A stretch of 64,000 bases of DNA, from assembly GCA_963791885.1 (NCBI GenBank), contig CAWBUL010000006.1, positions 248,001-312,000 on the forward strand, in the 5' to 3' direction. The notes below the pieces were generated by a model. The model saw only the letters and a program-made list of their open reading frames with translations. It ran no database searches and was not told where the DNA came from. This DNA is from CAVSUZ01 sp963791885. Its GTDB lineage: Bacteria; Pseudomonadota; Alphaproteobacteria; Acetobacterales; Acetobacteraceae. This document shows positions 28,068 to 37,295 of the stretch, piece by piece (position 1 is the stretch's first letter; each line of letters starts with the position of its first letter). A program made the translations under genes and the position numbers.

Positions 28068-29717
28068 ATGACCTTGAGCAAGGGCAGGATCGTCGCGCTC
28101 TGCGCGGACACGGCCATGGCGTTTCTCGGCGTGGCGATGGGTTTTACAAATCCCGCGCGCGCTGAGTCCGTCTCCGTGGCACCTGCCACACTGCCGGTGA
28201 TCGCCACAGTTGATGAACGCTATCTGTCATATAACGTGGAGATGGCTGAGATAATCGGTGGTAAGTTCTGGAAACCATACGACGGGTCGAGCCAAGCTGC
28301 GCATGATCCCTCGCCCGCTCCTGCGGTGCCCATGTCGAGCGGCGCCGGCCCTCAAGCCGGCCCGGATGCACCCATGTTCCAGGCGCGGCCGCCGATCGAC
28401 CTGGCCAACGCGCGCTTGCGCAAGTTGGCCGCAGCGCTCGGGCCTGCCTACGTGCGCGTAAGCGGCACGTGGGCAAACTCCGTTTACTTCCACAACTCCG
28501 ACACTCCTGCCCCAACGACCGCGCCTTCGGGATTTCAGGGCGTGCTGACCCGCGCCGAATGGCGGGGCGGCATCGACTTCGCACACGCGGTGAACGCGCA
28601 GCTCGTAGCCTCGTTCGCGATCAGCGCGGGCGTGCGCGACGCAGCCGGCGTGTGGACGCCGGAGCAGGCCCACAAGCTCCTCGCGTATACGCAGTCCGTT
28701 GGTGGCGACATCGCCGCGGCGGAGTTCTTCAATGAGCCGACGATGCCGGAGTACGGAGGCGCGCCCGCCGGATATAACGCGGCGGCGTATGCGCGGGACT
28801 TCGCGGTCTTCCGGTCGTTCGCTCAGGCGACCGCCCCCGACATGCGGATCGCCGGCCCCAGCGCGGTCGGCGAGGCAGTATTGCTGCCGGCCATGAGGCC
28901 TGGAGCGCTCTCCGTCCTCAAGACAGCGGATCTCCTCTCCGCTGTTCCGCGCCCCGTTTTTGATATCTTTGCGTATCATTTCTATGGCGCGGCATCGATA
29001 CGCTGCGCCTCGATGGGAGCGGGAGCGCAGACAACTGCCGGAGCGGCCTTATCAGAGGAGTGGCTCGCTCGCGCGGATCGGAGCTACGCTTTCTACAGCA
29101 GGGTGCGAGACCGCTTTGAGGCGGACAGGCCCGTGTGGATCACTGAGATCGCCGATGCGGCGTGCGGCGGCAATCCATGGGCGGCCACGTTCCTCGATAG
29201 TTTCCGTTTTCTCGACCAGGCGGGTCGCCTAGCCAAGCAAGGAGTCAAGGTCATCTTCCACAATACGCTCGCGGCGAGTGAATATGGCCTGCTTGACCAG
29301 CGCACCTTCACACCGCGCCCCAATTACTGGGCGGCCTTGCTGTGGCGTAGACTTATGGGTCCGACCGTCCTTGAGGCCGGACCCTCCCGGCCGGGCCTGC
29401 ACCTTTACGCTCACTGCCTGCGCGGCCACCCTAGCGGCGTGACGCTCATGGCGATCAACACGAACCGCACTACGCCGGAATTCATTGCCCTCCCATTGCC
29501 CGCGGATCGTTACACGCTGACCGCGCAGACGCTCGAGGACTCTCAGGTTCAATTGAACGGGCACGAACTTGCGCTGGGGGCCAGTGACGAACTCCCGAGA
29601 CTGCAAGGCAACCGCACTCCGTCTGGAGCTTTGGAACTCGCGCCGGCGAGCATCACCTTCCTGGCCGTCGCGGACGCGGGGAACCGTGGCTGCTATGACC
29701 GGCATAGACCGGGTTGA
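28068..29717 (+). CDS. Secreted glycoside hydrolase, GH79/heparanase-like
   Basis: A 549-residue protein with an N-terminal signal peptide (hydrophobic MAFLGVAMGF ending in PARA). The TIM-barrel domain has the acid/base Glu in GDIAAAEFFNEPTMPEYGG and the nucleophile Glu in RPVWITEIADAACGGNPW, the order found in clan GH-A families such as GH79 (beta-glucuronidase/heparanase). FDIFAYHFYG adds a conserved strand. A C-terminal beta-sandwich domain follows (VTLMAINTNRTTPEFIALPL, ending ASITFLAV). It probably acts on glucuronic-acid-containing glycans outside the cytoplasm; the exact substrate is unknown. Located directly after the graveyard of fragments, it looks intact. Confidence 0.8.
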   Translation: MTLSKGRIVALCADTAMAFLGVAMGFTNPARAESVSVAPATLPVIATVDERYLSYNVEMAEIIGGKFWKPYDGSSQAAHDPSPAPAVPMSSGAGPQAGPDAPMFQARPPIDLANARLRKLAAALGPAYVRVSGTWANSVYFHNSDTPAPTTAPSGFQGVLTRAEWRGGIDFAHAVNAQLVASFAISAGVRDAAGVWTPEQAHKLLAYTQSVGGDIAAAEFFNEPTMPEYGGAPAGYNAAAYARDFAVFRSFAQATAPDMRIAGPSAVGEAVLLPAMRPGALSVLKTADLLSAVPRPVFDIFAYHFYGAASIRCASMGAGAQTTAGAALSEEWLARADRSYAFYSRVRDRFEADRPVWITEIADAACGGNPWAATFLDSFRFLDQAGRLAKQGVKVIFHNTLAASEYGLLDQRTFTPRPNYWAALLWRRLMGPTVLEAGPSRPGLHLYAHCLRGHPSGVTLMAINTNRTTPEFIALPLPADRYTLTAQTLEDSQVQLNGHELALGASDELPRLQGNRTPSGALELAPASITFLAVADAGNRGCYDRHRPG

Positions 29718-29901
29718 ATTGGTAGGAGTTTCCATAAATCGCAAGCGGGCAAGCGCCGTAGAAAGGCTCGAACTGCCTGATTTCTCGTTCAAACGTCTCC
29801 AAATCGGCGATCGTCCGCTCTATAACGATGATGCAGACCAATCAGCGACCGTTAAGAAGCTAAAAGCTGAAATCAAGGCTGCCGGAGGGCTGCGGCGGTG
29901 A
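29695..29901 (+). CDS. Small hypothetical protein
   Basis: A 68-residue frame overlapping the end of the glycosidase gene: MTGIDRVELVGVSINRKRAS, then LPDFSFKRLQIGDRPLYNDD and a Lys-rich helical end. No family was recognised. The overlap of 23 bases with the upstream gene suggests coupling if it is real. Moderate to low confidence. Confidence 0.35.
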   Translation: MTGIDRVELVGVSINRKRASAVERLELPDFSFKRLQIGDRPLYNDDADQSATVKKLKAEIKAAGGLRR

Positions 29902-29982
29902 TTCGCACGGTTTACCGCTGTCTTCTGTCCGCGGGCGTCCGGCCTGTTTGCCGCCACGAGCGGCTCGCGGACTGTCATGCAT

Positions 29983-30183
29983 TTAGTCGGGACTAAGAAA
30001 TTTGTTCGCCAGAACGTCCTGAATATCAAGCAGCAGATGCTCCAGAAGTCGTCTGCCCATCAGGACCGAGACATGCTCGTTAGCCGCGGATTCGAATCGA
30101 ATGATGGCTGCACCGTGCTGATCGAGCAGGACATCACCCGCATACTCAACTGTGTAGCTCTTTACCCTGGTCGGGTCCGCCAT
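29983..30183 (-). CDS. Small hypothetical protein, 66 residues
   Basis: Reads MADPTRVKSYTVEYAGDVLL, then DQHGAAIIRFESAANEHVSV and LLEHLLLDIQDVLANKF. A plausible folded cytoplasmic protein (three strands plus a helix) with a GGGAG ribosome-binding sequence nine bases before the ATG. An upstream in-frame start would add 20 residues but has no such site. No known family; convergent with the preceding frame. Confidence 0.5.
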   Translation of the reverse strand: MADPTRVKSYTVEYAGDVLLDQHGAAIIRFESAANEHVSVLMGRRLLEHLLLDIQDVLANKFLSPD

Positions 30184-30403
30184 GGTCAACTCCCGTTTTT
30201 GTCGCGCGCAACATTTCGCCGTTTGAACAACTGCGGCCTTCATCGCCGTAAGCCCTGCGACATCGCCGCCCAGTATAGCGCACAGTTGACAAACACCCTA
30301 TGGGGGCCCGCAGTCTCCGGGCGTATTTGACTCCGCCCGGAGAGGCTGACGTTAGCGGGATTTCTGGGCCTTCCAGGCAACTCTCGCCAGGAGTGATGCG
30401 ACG

Positions 30404-30622
30404 ATGTGCCTCCTGTGCATGGACGGTATGGATCGTTTCACCAGTGCAGGCCGCCGGCTGCGAATCCTGCAGCTATTGGCACTCATCGAGCACCCCGATG
30501 CCCTGTCACACAAAGCGGCTCTTCGGATCAGCCGAGAGATCATGGCCGTCATTGGTCCCCCCGACGGCCGGCTTCGATGCGATCCCGTGGTGGCCGACCA
30601 AGCAACAGGAGAAGGCCCGTGA
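30404..30622 (+). CDS. Small hypothetical protein overlapping the M20 gene
   Basis: A 72-residue frame, MCLLCMDGMDRFTSAGRRLR, with a helical ILQLLALIEHPDALSHKA stretch and a CxxC at the start. Its stop overlaps the GTG start of the amidohydrolase by four bases (GTGA), and an AGGAG lies 12 bases before its ATG, so a coupled small gene is plausible. No family recognised. Confidence 0.35.
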   Translation: MCLLCMDGMDRFTSAGRRLRILQLLALIEHPDALSHKAALRISREIMAVIGPPDGRLRCDPVVADQATGEGP

Positions 30623-31902
30623 CAGAGCATGCCGAACCGGTTGATGCGTTGTCTCGCCCCTCGGGAGATCTGCTCGCCAGGCTGGAAGGGATTTACAAAG
30701 ATATCCACGCCCACCCAGAATTATCGATGCAAGAGCATCGAACCGCAAACATTGCTGCGGCATGGTTGCGGGAGAACGGTTACGAGGTGACCGAAAAAGT
30801 GGGCGGCACCGGCGTCGTGGGCTTGCTGCGCAATGGGAACGGCGCAACGGTGCTGCTACGCGCTGATATGGATGCATTGCCGATCCAGGAAAGCACGGGT
30901 CTACCCTATGCCAGCCAGGAAAGCGGCACTGACCGCTTCGGCCAGGCCACCTCGATCGCGCATTCCTGTGGACATGACATGCACGTCGCGTGGCTGATGG
31001 GGGCGACACGGCTCCTGGCCGAGAATCGCCAAAAATGGAATGGCACGGTAATCGCCGTGTTCCAGCCTGGAGAGGAGACCGGCCAGGGCGCCCGCGCCAT
31101 GATCACGGACGGAATGGTTAAGCGCTTTCCCAAGCCGGACGTGACGCTCGGCCAGCACGTTATGCCGCTCAGCGCCGGGCAGATCGGCTGGCGTACCGGT
31201 ACCATTCTCTCGGCCGGGGACAGCTGGGAGGTGACTCTGTTCGGACGCGGCGCGCATGGCTCGATGCCGCAAAAGAGCATCGACCCGGTGGTTATGGCGG
31301 CTGCCGCCGTGATGCGCATGCAGACGGTGGTGTCGCGCGAGATCGCCATGACAGACAGTGCCGTGGTTACCGTCGGCACACTGCGCGCGGGAATGAACGA
31401 GAACGTCATCCCGGACCACGCCCTGCTCCGGCTTAACGTTCGCACCTTCAAGGATGAAGTGCGCACGCGCGTGCTGGCCGCAGTCAAGCGTATTCTCGAG
31501 GCGGAGGCGGGCGCCTCGGGCGCGCCGAAGCCGCCGGAGTACTCGGTGCTGAGCCAATATCCGCTGACGCGGAACGACGAGACCGCGACCCGGAAGGTGG
31601 TGGCGGCGCTGGAGCGCCATTTCGGCGCTGACCAGGTACACGAGATTGAACCAGCCACGGCCAGTGAAGACTTCGGTCTCTTCGGCACCGCGTGGAACGT
31701 ACCTGCAGTGTTTTGGGTGATCGGCGGCATCGACCCGGACAAATACAGAGCCGCCGAGCAGGCCGGCAAACTTGATGAAATCCCCGTCAACCATGCTCCT
31801 GACTTTGCTCCGGTCATCAATCCCACCCTGCGCACCGGGATTGAGGCGATGCTTGCCGCGGCGAGTGCATGGCTGGTCGATGGACACGTCGCCGCTGCCT
31901 GA
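30619..31902 (+). CDS. M20-family amidohydrolase (hippurate hydrolase/IAA-amino-acid hydrolase type)
   Basis: A 427-residue metallohydrolase that cleaves N-acyl amino acids or related amides. Motifs are IYKDIHAHPELSMQEHRTAN, TVLLRADMDALPIQE (metal Asp), SIAHSCGHDMHVAWL (metal Cys-His pair), AVFQPGEETGQGARAMI (catalytic Glu) and the C-terminal ATASEDFGLFG (metal-binding region). The dimerisation domain lies between (TLFGRGAHGSMPQ). A GTG start at 30619 follows AACAGGAGAAGG, a good ribosome-binding site. The TRIC-type channel gene starts 12 bases after its stop, so they probably form an operon. Confidence 0.92.
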   Translation: MTEHAEPVDALSRPSGDLLARLEGIYKDIHAHPELSMQEHRTANIAAAWLRENGYEVTEKVGGTGVVGLLRNGNGATVLLRADMDALPIQESTGLPYASQESGTDRFGQATSIAHSCGHDMHVAWLMGATRLLAENRQKWNGTVIAVFQPGEETGQGARAMITDGMVKRFPKPDVTLGQHVMPLSAGQIGWRTGTILSAGDSWEVTLFGRGAHGSMPQKSIDPVVMAAAAVMRMQTVVSREIAMTDSAVVTVGTLRAGMNENVIPDHALLRLNVRTFKDEVRTRVLAAVKRILEAEAGASGAPKPPEYSVLSQYPLTRNDETATRKVVAALERHFGADQVHEIEPATASEDFGLFGTAWNVPAVFWVIGGIDPDKYRAAEQAGKLDEIPVNHAPDFAPVINPTLRTGIEAMLAAASAWLVDGHVAAA

Positions 31903-31913
31903 CCTTCCGTCAC

Positions 31914-32558
31914 ATGCACGCCGCTTTCGCTCCGGTTCTGATGGCCTCCCTCGATGGCGCCGGGACGTTCATATTTGCGCTCAGCGGCGCGGTGCTCGCG
32001 ATCCAGAAGCGCTTCGATATATTCGGGGTCTTGTTCCTGTCCTGGGTCGTGGGAGTGGCAGGTGGCGTAACGCGCGATGTGCTGATCGGCGCAGTGCCGC
32101 CTGCCACCATCGCCAATTGGCACGACTTTGCCATCGCGATCGGTGGCGGGTTGCTGACCTTCTTCGCGTATCCGATTGTTCGCTCGCTTAGCCGTCCCGT
32201 GCTGGTGCTGGATGCCTTCGGGCTGGGCCTCTTCGCCGCCACTGGTGCGCAGAAGGCAATCAGCTACGGAATCAATCCGGTGATGGCGGCGGTGCTTGGC
32301 ATGATCTCCGGAGTTGGCGGAGGGATGACACGGGACGTCCTCGCAAGGGAAGTCCCGTTTGTGCTGCGCGAGGATCTCTATGCCATAGCGGCACTCGTCG
32401 CTGGAGCGATCGTTTCGGTGGGAAGCGTACTGGGATTGCCGCCGCTCGGACCGATGCTGCTTGGCGCCGCGCTGTGCATCTTTCTGCGAATGATGGCGAT
32501 TTTCTTCGGCTGGCGGGCGCCACTCGGCCGCTGGGGCGGAAGTTCGGACGGGAGATGA
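31914..32558 (+). CDS. TRIC-family (UPF0126) cation channel membrane protein
   Basis: A 214-residue integral membrane protein with about seven hydrophobic segments in two similar halves. Each half carries the glycine motif of the family: GVAGGVTRDVLIG in the first and GVGGGMTRDVLAREVPFVLR in the second. The start GAGTFIFALSGAVLAIQKRF is also typical. Prokaryotic TRIC channels conduct monovalent cations. It follows the amidohydrolase after 12 bases. A short piece of a second TRIC 3' end lies 1 kb downstream. Confidence 0.9.
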   Translation: MHAAFAPVLMASLDGAGTFIFALSGAVLAIQKRFDIFGVLFLSWVVGVAGGVTRDVLIGAVPPATIANWHDFAIAIGGGLLTFFAYPIVRSLSRPVLVLDAFGLGLFAATGAQKAISYGINPVMAAVLGMISGVGGGMTRDVLAREVPFVLREDLYAIAALVAGAIVSVGSVLGLPPLGPMLLGAALCIFLRMMAIFFGWRAPLGRWGGSSDGR

Positions 32559-32704
32559 TCGATAACCAAAGCGGACTATTCCAGTCATTCTAACAGACCG
32601 CGAACCGCTGCTCGCGACAGAGCGGCAATGTCGGCGATAAAGCGCCCTGGGCTGCCTTACGATCCATAATAGACCCCATGATCGGACGAGAGCGGAGCAC
32701 GAAG

Positions 32705-33577
32705 ATGGCTATCAAAAAAATTCTCGTGCCAGTCACAGGTAAGCTCGATCAGACGAATACCCTCGACCTGGCAGTAGCTGTCGGTCGGACCCTGCATTCG
32801 CGTATCGATGTCGTCTATATGGAAATCGACCCCGACAGAGTCGGAGAGACGGGATACGAGGACAAGACTGCCGGACTGATCTACGCGCACCGAGCCATCC
32901 TCCCAGAATTGGTGAAGGCCACGCGAGATGCCGCACGTGCAGAGTTTCACGCCTGGGCCGAGCGCAGCGGGATCGAACTGATGCTCTCCAAGGCGTCGCC
33001 TGCACAGAATAGTTTTGTCCACTGGAAGGAATGCGTCGGCCCGCCGGAGTCGATCATCGCCGACCTCGGACGGTTCTGCGATTTGATTGTTATTTCCCGA
33101 GCAGACGGCACCGATAACGAGCGACACATGCCTCAGCTAGAGGCCGCCCTGTTCGAAGCTGTGCGTCCGGTGCTGCTGACACCGGCTGAGGGGTCGAAGC
33201 AGCTTCGGCAAAACGTGTTGGTTGGATGGAATGCCTCACCCGGAGCCTTTCGTGCCTTGACTGCGGCAATTCCCCTGCTTTCATGCATGCATCGCGTCGT
33301 CCTGCTCACGATTGGCGAAACCGAGCCGGCCGAACCTGCACGCGACAACGAGCTACTCGACTATCTGGCAGGTCATGGCGTGAGATCGGAAAGGATGACT
33401 GTGACAGCGGATCGGCGCGGTGTCGGCGAGCGCCTTTTGCAAGAGGCGACAATCGTCAACGCTGGTATCCTCGTCATCGGGGCCTATAGTCATTCTCCCG
33501 TAAGGGAAGCGTTTTTCGGCAGCACCACACGGGACGTGCTTGCGAGGGCGGATCGGCCAGTGTTCTTGGCTCATTAG
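32705..33577 (+). CDS. Universal stress protein with two UspA domains
   Basis: A cytoplasmic protein of 290 residues with tandem Usp domains. The first begins AIKKILVPVTGKLDQTNTLD, and the second QNVLVGWNASPGAFRALTAA, with the C-terminal ATP-binding-type motif ILVIGAYSHSPVREAFFGST and TRDVLARADRPVFLAH. The G-2x-G-9x-G(S/T) pattern in the last segment suggests nucleotide binding. The ATG at 32705 gives the normal Usp beginning; an upstream ATG at 32678 is less likely. Stands between the TRIC gene and the amidohydrolase. Confidence 0.9.
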   Translation: MAIKKILVPVTGKLDQTNTLDLAVAVGRTLHSRIDVVYMEIDPDRVGETGYEDKTAGLIYAHRAILPELVKATRDAARAEFHAWAERSGIELMLSKASPAQNSFVHWKECVGPPESIIADLGRFCDLIVISRADGTDNERHMPQLEAALFEAVRPVLLTPAEGSKQLRQNVLVGWNASPGAFRALTAAIPLLSCMHRVVLLTIGETEPAEPARDNELLDYLAGHGVRSERMTVTADRRGVGERLLQEATIVNAGILVIGAYSHSPVREAFFGSTTRDVLARADRPVFLAH

Positions 33578-33619
33578 AGCGTACGTCCCGATGTTGCGCC
33601 GCCAGCTGGCTCTCCATCG

Positions 33620-33727
33620 ATGCTGCGTAGAGCCGTCGTGTGCATCCTTCTGCAGGCGATTAGCTTCGGCTGGCTGGCGCTGATCATGCGCTGGGGCGGA
33701 ACCCCGAACGGAAGGACCGATCGATGA
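33620..33727 (+). pseudogene. TRIC-family channel, C-terminal remnant
   Basis: Thirty-five codons ending VCILLQAISFGWLALIMRWG and GTPNGRTDR match the last residues of the TRIC gene at 32.5 kb (LCIFLRMMAIFFGWRAPLGR, WGGSSDGR) in both protein and DNA. Its stop overlaps the next gene start (ATGA), as if a TRIC gene once preceded the amidohydrolase in an operon. Confidence 0.6.
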
Positions 33728-34953
33728 CCAAGATCGTGCTGATCTGCGGCAAACTGTTCGACGGCGTCGGCGACGCGCTGCGCGGGTACAGCGAAATCCG
33801 CGTCGAGGACGAAATCATCGCCGAAGTGTCCACCTCGGTCGGCCGGCCTGATGGCGCGGCGGTGATCGATCTCGGTGACCGTACCGTCGCTCCGGGATTC
33901 ATCGATGCCCATGTCCATCTCTGTGTCGATGGCCTCAATCTGCGTCAGCAGACGCTGCAATGCGCGCCCGCTAAAGCGCTGGCCGGGCTGCATTTGGCGC
34001 AGCAGTACATGCGCTATGGCTTCACCACCTTGCGCGACATGGGCACGCTCGATCCAGACTGGCCCACCATCAATCTGCGCGATGCCATCGATGCCGGACT
34101 GGTCCATGGGCCGCGCCTCATCGTCGCGGCGCATATGATCAGCGCGACCGGCGGGCATGGCGATATGCAGGGGATGTTTCCATGCCGCTGTCACCTCGGG
34201 CTGTCGAAGGTCGCCGACTCGCCAGGGAAGATACGCGAACTGGTGCGCATGGAGCATGCGTTCGGCGGCGACTGGATCAAGACCATGAACACCGGCGGCT
34301 ATATGAGCTTCGGTGACGATCCGGCACGGGTGACCTGGTTCGATGAGGAGATGCAATGCCTTGCCGAAACGGCGCACCAACTCGGTATGCCGATGGCGGT
34401 GCACACGGGAGCCGCAGAAGGTTGCAAGCAGGGCCTACGGGCCGGCGCGCGCAGCCTGGAGCATTGCTATTTGATTGACGACGAAGGAGTGGCAATGGCC
34501 GAGAAGGCCGGCGCTTTCCTGGTACCGACCATGCAGATGACCCGCGAGGACAAGGCATTGATGAAGGCCGGCAATCTGCCGCAGCAGACGGGTTGGAAAT
34601 TCCGTCGGGATCTGGACGCCATCGAGGCTGCACAGAAGCGGATGGCGCGAAGCACCGCCAAAATTGCCTATGGCACCGACTGCGGGATGTTCCCTTTCAG
34701 CCACGGTGTTCTGGAATTCCAGGCTATGGCGGCAGCAGGGCTGGCTCCGGTACGCGCACTAAAGGCGGGGACAAGCGTGGCAGCGGAACTCCTGCAACGC
34801 AATGACCTGGGTATCCTGGCTGCCGGAAAGGCGGCGGATGTCGTCGCGATGACGGGCGATCCGATTGCCGATATCGCCGCCACGGCGACGGTTGATTTTG
34901 TGATGAAAGGCGGACGAATTTACCGGCACGTCGCATTCGACATGCTGCAATGA
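33724..34953 (+). CDS. Metal-dependent amidohydrolase (imidazolonepropionase/prolidase-like)
   Basis: A 409-residue TIM-barrel amidohydrolase. The metal-binding motif is VAPGFIDAHVHLCVDG (HxH), and the barrel continues with YGFTTLRDMGTLDP, GGDWIKTMNTGGYMSFG (the position of the usual carbamylated Lys or equivalent), MPMAVHTGAAEGCKQGL (His), SLEHCYLIDDEG (His) and IAYGTDCGMFPFSHG (catalytic Asp). The N- and C-terminal strands form the small beta domain (GKLFDGVGDALRGYSEIRVE; ILAAGKAADVVAMTGDPIAD). Related enzymes cleave dipeptides such as Xaa-Pro or cyclic amides; the substrate is not predictable. A hairpin follows the stop. Confidence 0.9.
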   Translation: MTKIVLICGKLFDGVGDALRGYSEIRVEDEIIAEVSTSVGRPDGAAVIDLGDRTVAPGFIDAHVHLCVDGLNLRQQTLQCAPAKALAGLHLAQQYMRYGFTTLRDMGTLDPDWPTINLRDAIDAGLVHGPRLIVAAHMISATGGHGDMQGMFPCRCHLGLSKVADSPGKIRELVRMEHAFGGDWIKTMNTGGYMSFGDDPARVTWFDEEMQCLAETAHQLGMPMAVHTGAAEGCKQGLRAGARSLEHCYLIDDEGVAMAEKAGAFLVPTMQMTREDKALMKAGNLPQQTGWKFRRDLDAIEAAQKRMARSTAKIAYGTDCGMFPFSHGVLEFQAMAAAGLAPVRALKAGTSVAAELLQRNDLGILAAGKAADVVAMTGDPIADIAATATVDFVMKGGRIYRHVAFDMLQ

Positions 34954-34959
34954 GACAAG

Positions 34960-34983
34960 CTTCGAGAGCTCAGGCTCTCGAAG
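34960..34983 (+). terminator. Perfect 10-bp hairpin after the amidohydrolase
   Basis: CTTCGAGAGC, loop TCAG, GCTCTCGAAG, then AATTTC. It starts seven bases after the stop. The short T stretch makes it a moderate terminator candidate. Confidence 0.6.
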
Positions 34984-35209
34984 AATTTCATCGACACGCA
35001 TCGTTCCAGAAAAGCGAGGGTTAGGTCGAGAGCGTGACAGTGCAAAGATAATGCGTTTCATGACGGCTCGCGCTGTGACGAACTCGCGCATTAACGAGCG
35101 ATCTCAACGGCGGCGTAGCCGCCCTAGAACGCCAGGGCGGCGGGGAGTGGCCCCACGGCTGCCACAGCGTTTCTTGGCCCGTTCGCGCCGCTGCCCGGGA
35201 TCGCGTTCG

Positions 35210-35345
35210 GCTAGCATCAGCTCGACGTCGCGCAATCTAAAACCGAACACATGATACAGCCACACCGCATGGCTGATGATCTCAACTGGAAACCGATGCC
35301 GAGGATACCTGGCGGACTCGTGCGTCGCGATCTCGAGCTTTGACC
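35210..35345 (-). pseudogene. IS6-family transposase, N-terminal fragment
   Basis: Reads SARYPRHRFPVEIISHAVWL, then YHVFGFRLRDVELMLAERDP, the N-terminus of IS6-family transposases, and then degenerates to low-complexity sequence. No catalytic domain remains. The undamaged YHVFGFRLRDVE helps reconstruct where the other IS6 copy near 5.7 kb lost bases. Confidence 0.8.
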
Positions 35346-35544
35346 GCCTGACGCGGGCGCGGCGGCTGCACCGCACCAAGCGTCGCCCACCTCCCAATAG
35401 CAGACATTCGGAAGAAGCGACGAGGGTGGTTTGCCGCCAGCGGCTCAGTTCGCAGGTCCGCTCCGCGCTCAATATCGAGCGACCAGCTGAGCCGCGCAAT
35501 TTCCGAAAAGAGGCACCGGGTACCAGCTGATTGGATGTCGTATA

Positions 35545-36710
35545 CCAAATCCCCCTCACGAAGACTCACGTGGGGGATTCCCCGACGCGGGTGTGATCTG
35601 ATTCAACCTCGGCGGACCGAAGGAGGTTTGCCATGGGAAGCCCGATCCCACTGAGATCAGACTACAATGCGGGACAACTGCGGCGTATTGCCCGCGACAG
35701 CAAGGATGCCGACCAGGTTCGGCGGCTGCTGTCACTGGCGCTGATCTACGGCGGAGGCAGCCGGACCGAGGCAGCGCAGGCAGGCGGCGTGGGGCTGCAA
35801 GTGGTGCGCGACTGGGTACTGCGGTTCAATGCGAACGGCCCTGGAGGGCTGATCGACCGCAAGGCTCCAGGACAGCCATCCAGACTTGATGCGAGGCATC
35901 GTGCCGCGCTGGCAGCGATGGTCGAGAACGGCCCGATCCCGGCGGTACACGGCGTCGTCCGCTGGCGCATCATCGATCTCTGCCAATGCTTATGGGACGA
36001 ATACGGGACCAACGTCTCGAAACAGACGCTGAGCCGGGAGCTGCGAGCCATGGGATATCGCAAGCTGTCGGCACGTCCGCGCCATCACGCGCAAGCCGCG
36101 GGCGCCATCGAGACGTTCAAAAAAACTGGCCTGCGACAGTGGAGGCGATCGCGCGCGAGCGGAGCCTCGATCGCAGCGATATAGAGGTGTGGTTCGGCGA
36201 CGAAGCCAGGATCGGCCAGAAGAACAAGATCACCCGTCGCTGGGCTCGGCGCGGCACCCGCCCCTCGGCGCCATCAGACCAGCGAACCGCCTCGACCTAT
36301 ATTTTCGGTGCCATCTGCCCGGCCGAGGGCAAGGCTGTCGGCTTGATCCTGCCCTGGTGCAACACGGCGATGATGAACCTGCATCTGGCGGCGATCTCGG
36401 CTGATATCGCTCCAGGCCGCCACGCGGCGCTGTTGCTCGACCAGGCGGGCTGGCATCTCTCGCGCCAGCTGTCGGTGCCGGACAACATCACAATTGTTCC
36501 ACTGCCGCCGAAATGCCCCGAACTCAACGCGCAGGAGAACGTCTGGCAGTTCATGCGCGATAACTGGCTCTCCAATCGGGTGTTCGACGACACCGACGCG
36601 CTGCTCGATCACTGCTGCGAGGCGTGGAATAAGCTGGAGGCGCGGCCGTGGGCCATCATGTCGCTCGGATTGCGCGATTGGGCGCATCGGTCGTGATCAG
36701 AGGGATTTGG
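35545..36710 (+). mobile_element. IS630-family insertion sequence
   Basis: A complete element of 1166 bp. The ends CCAAATCCCCCTC and, inverted, CAGAGGGATTTGG match, and both are flanked by the dinucleotide TA (35543-35544 and 36711-36712), the target duplication typical of IS630/Tc1. Next to the left end, AATCCCCC and GGGGGATT form a further short palindrome. It carries one transposase in two overlapping frames. Confidence 0.85.
35633..36696 (+). CDS. IS630-family transposase (probable -1 frameshift product)
   Basis: DDE transposase. The first frame encodes the helix-turn-helix region (MGSPIPLRSDYNAGQLRRIA, RTEAAQAGGVGLQVVRDWVL) up to GAIETFKK. The second, -1 relative to it, encodes the catalytic domain with EVWFGDEARIGQ (first Asp), ALLLDQAGWH (second Asp) and PKCPELNAQENVWQ (Glu). 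The frames meet at seven A (36119-36125), where a -1 slip gives FKKNWPATVEA, exactly joining the domains. Such A-rich slippage sites are known in the IS630 family, so the gene is likely functional. Product about 354 residues. Confidence 0.88.
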
Positions 36711-36722
36711 TATTACCGGCAT

Positions 36723-37295
36723 TTAGGCGTCCTTGGGCAACGTCGAAAGCACCCGCTCGATGAAGATGTGGAATTCGGTCATGAAGGTGCGCAGGAACTG
36801 CTTCGTGGAATCGACCGTGACCTCGCCGTCGTCCGTGATCAGCCCGGGCGTGAAGTGGATGTAGGCTTCGGGGGCGTTCATCTGGGGCGAGTTGCAGTAG
36901 CTCAGCACGCTGCGCAGGCTCTGTTGCGCCACGGCGGTGCCGATGGCTCCCGGCGAGGTTCCGATGACCGCCGACGGCTTGTGCGTGAAGGAATTTGTGC
37001 CGTAGGGCCGGCTCGCCCAGTCTATCGCGTTCTTCAGGCCACCGGGGATGGAGCGGTTGTATTCGGGCGTCACAAAGAGCAGCGCATCTACGCCGCTCAG
37101 CGCGTCCTTGAGCGCGCGTGCGACGGGCGGATAGTCGGCGTCGTAGTCGTAGCTGTACAGCGGCAGGTCCTTGAAGGAAATCTCCTCGAAGGTGAGCCCT
37201 TCGGGCGCCAGCTTGATCAAGGCGGTGGCCAGCTTCCGGTTGATCGATGCCTTGGCGAGACTGCCGACGAGATATCCGACGTTGTAGTCTTTCAT
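36723..37295 (-). CDS. NADPH-dependent FMN reductase (ChrR/quinone reductase type)
   Basis: A 190-residue flavodoxin-fold reductase that uses NAD(P)H and FMN to reduce quinones, azo dyes or chromate. Motifs are VGYLVGSLAKASINRKLATA (FMN phosphate loop region), ALLFVTPEYNRSIPGGLKNA (the TPEYN..PGxLKNAID signature) and AVIGTSPGAIGTAVAQQSLR. Its ATG is followed by a normal N-terminus. It sits between the IS630 element and a truncated dehydrogenase, on the opposite strand to the IS transposase. Intact. Confidence 0.92.
   Translation of the reverse strand: MKDYNVGYLVGSLAKASINRKLATALIKLAPEGLTFEEISFKDLPLYSYDYDADYPPVARALKDALSGVDALLFVTPEYNRSIPGGLKNAIDWASRPYGTNSFTHKPSAVIGTSPGAIGTAVAQQSLRSVLSYCNSPQMNAPEAYIHFTPGLITDDGEVTVDSTKQFLRTFMTEFHIFIERVLSTLPKDA

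Noticed and set aside
30901..32588. Very long minus-strand frames opposite the M20 and TRIC genes
   Set aside because: They are antisense to two well-supported genes and show no domain motifs.
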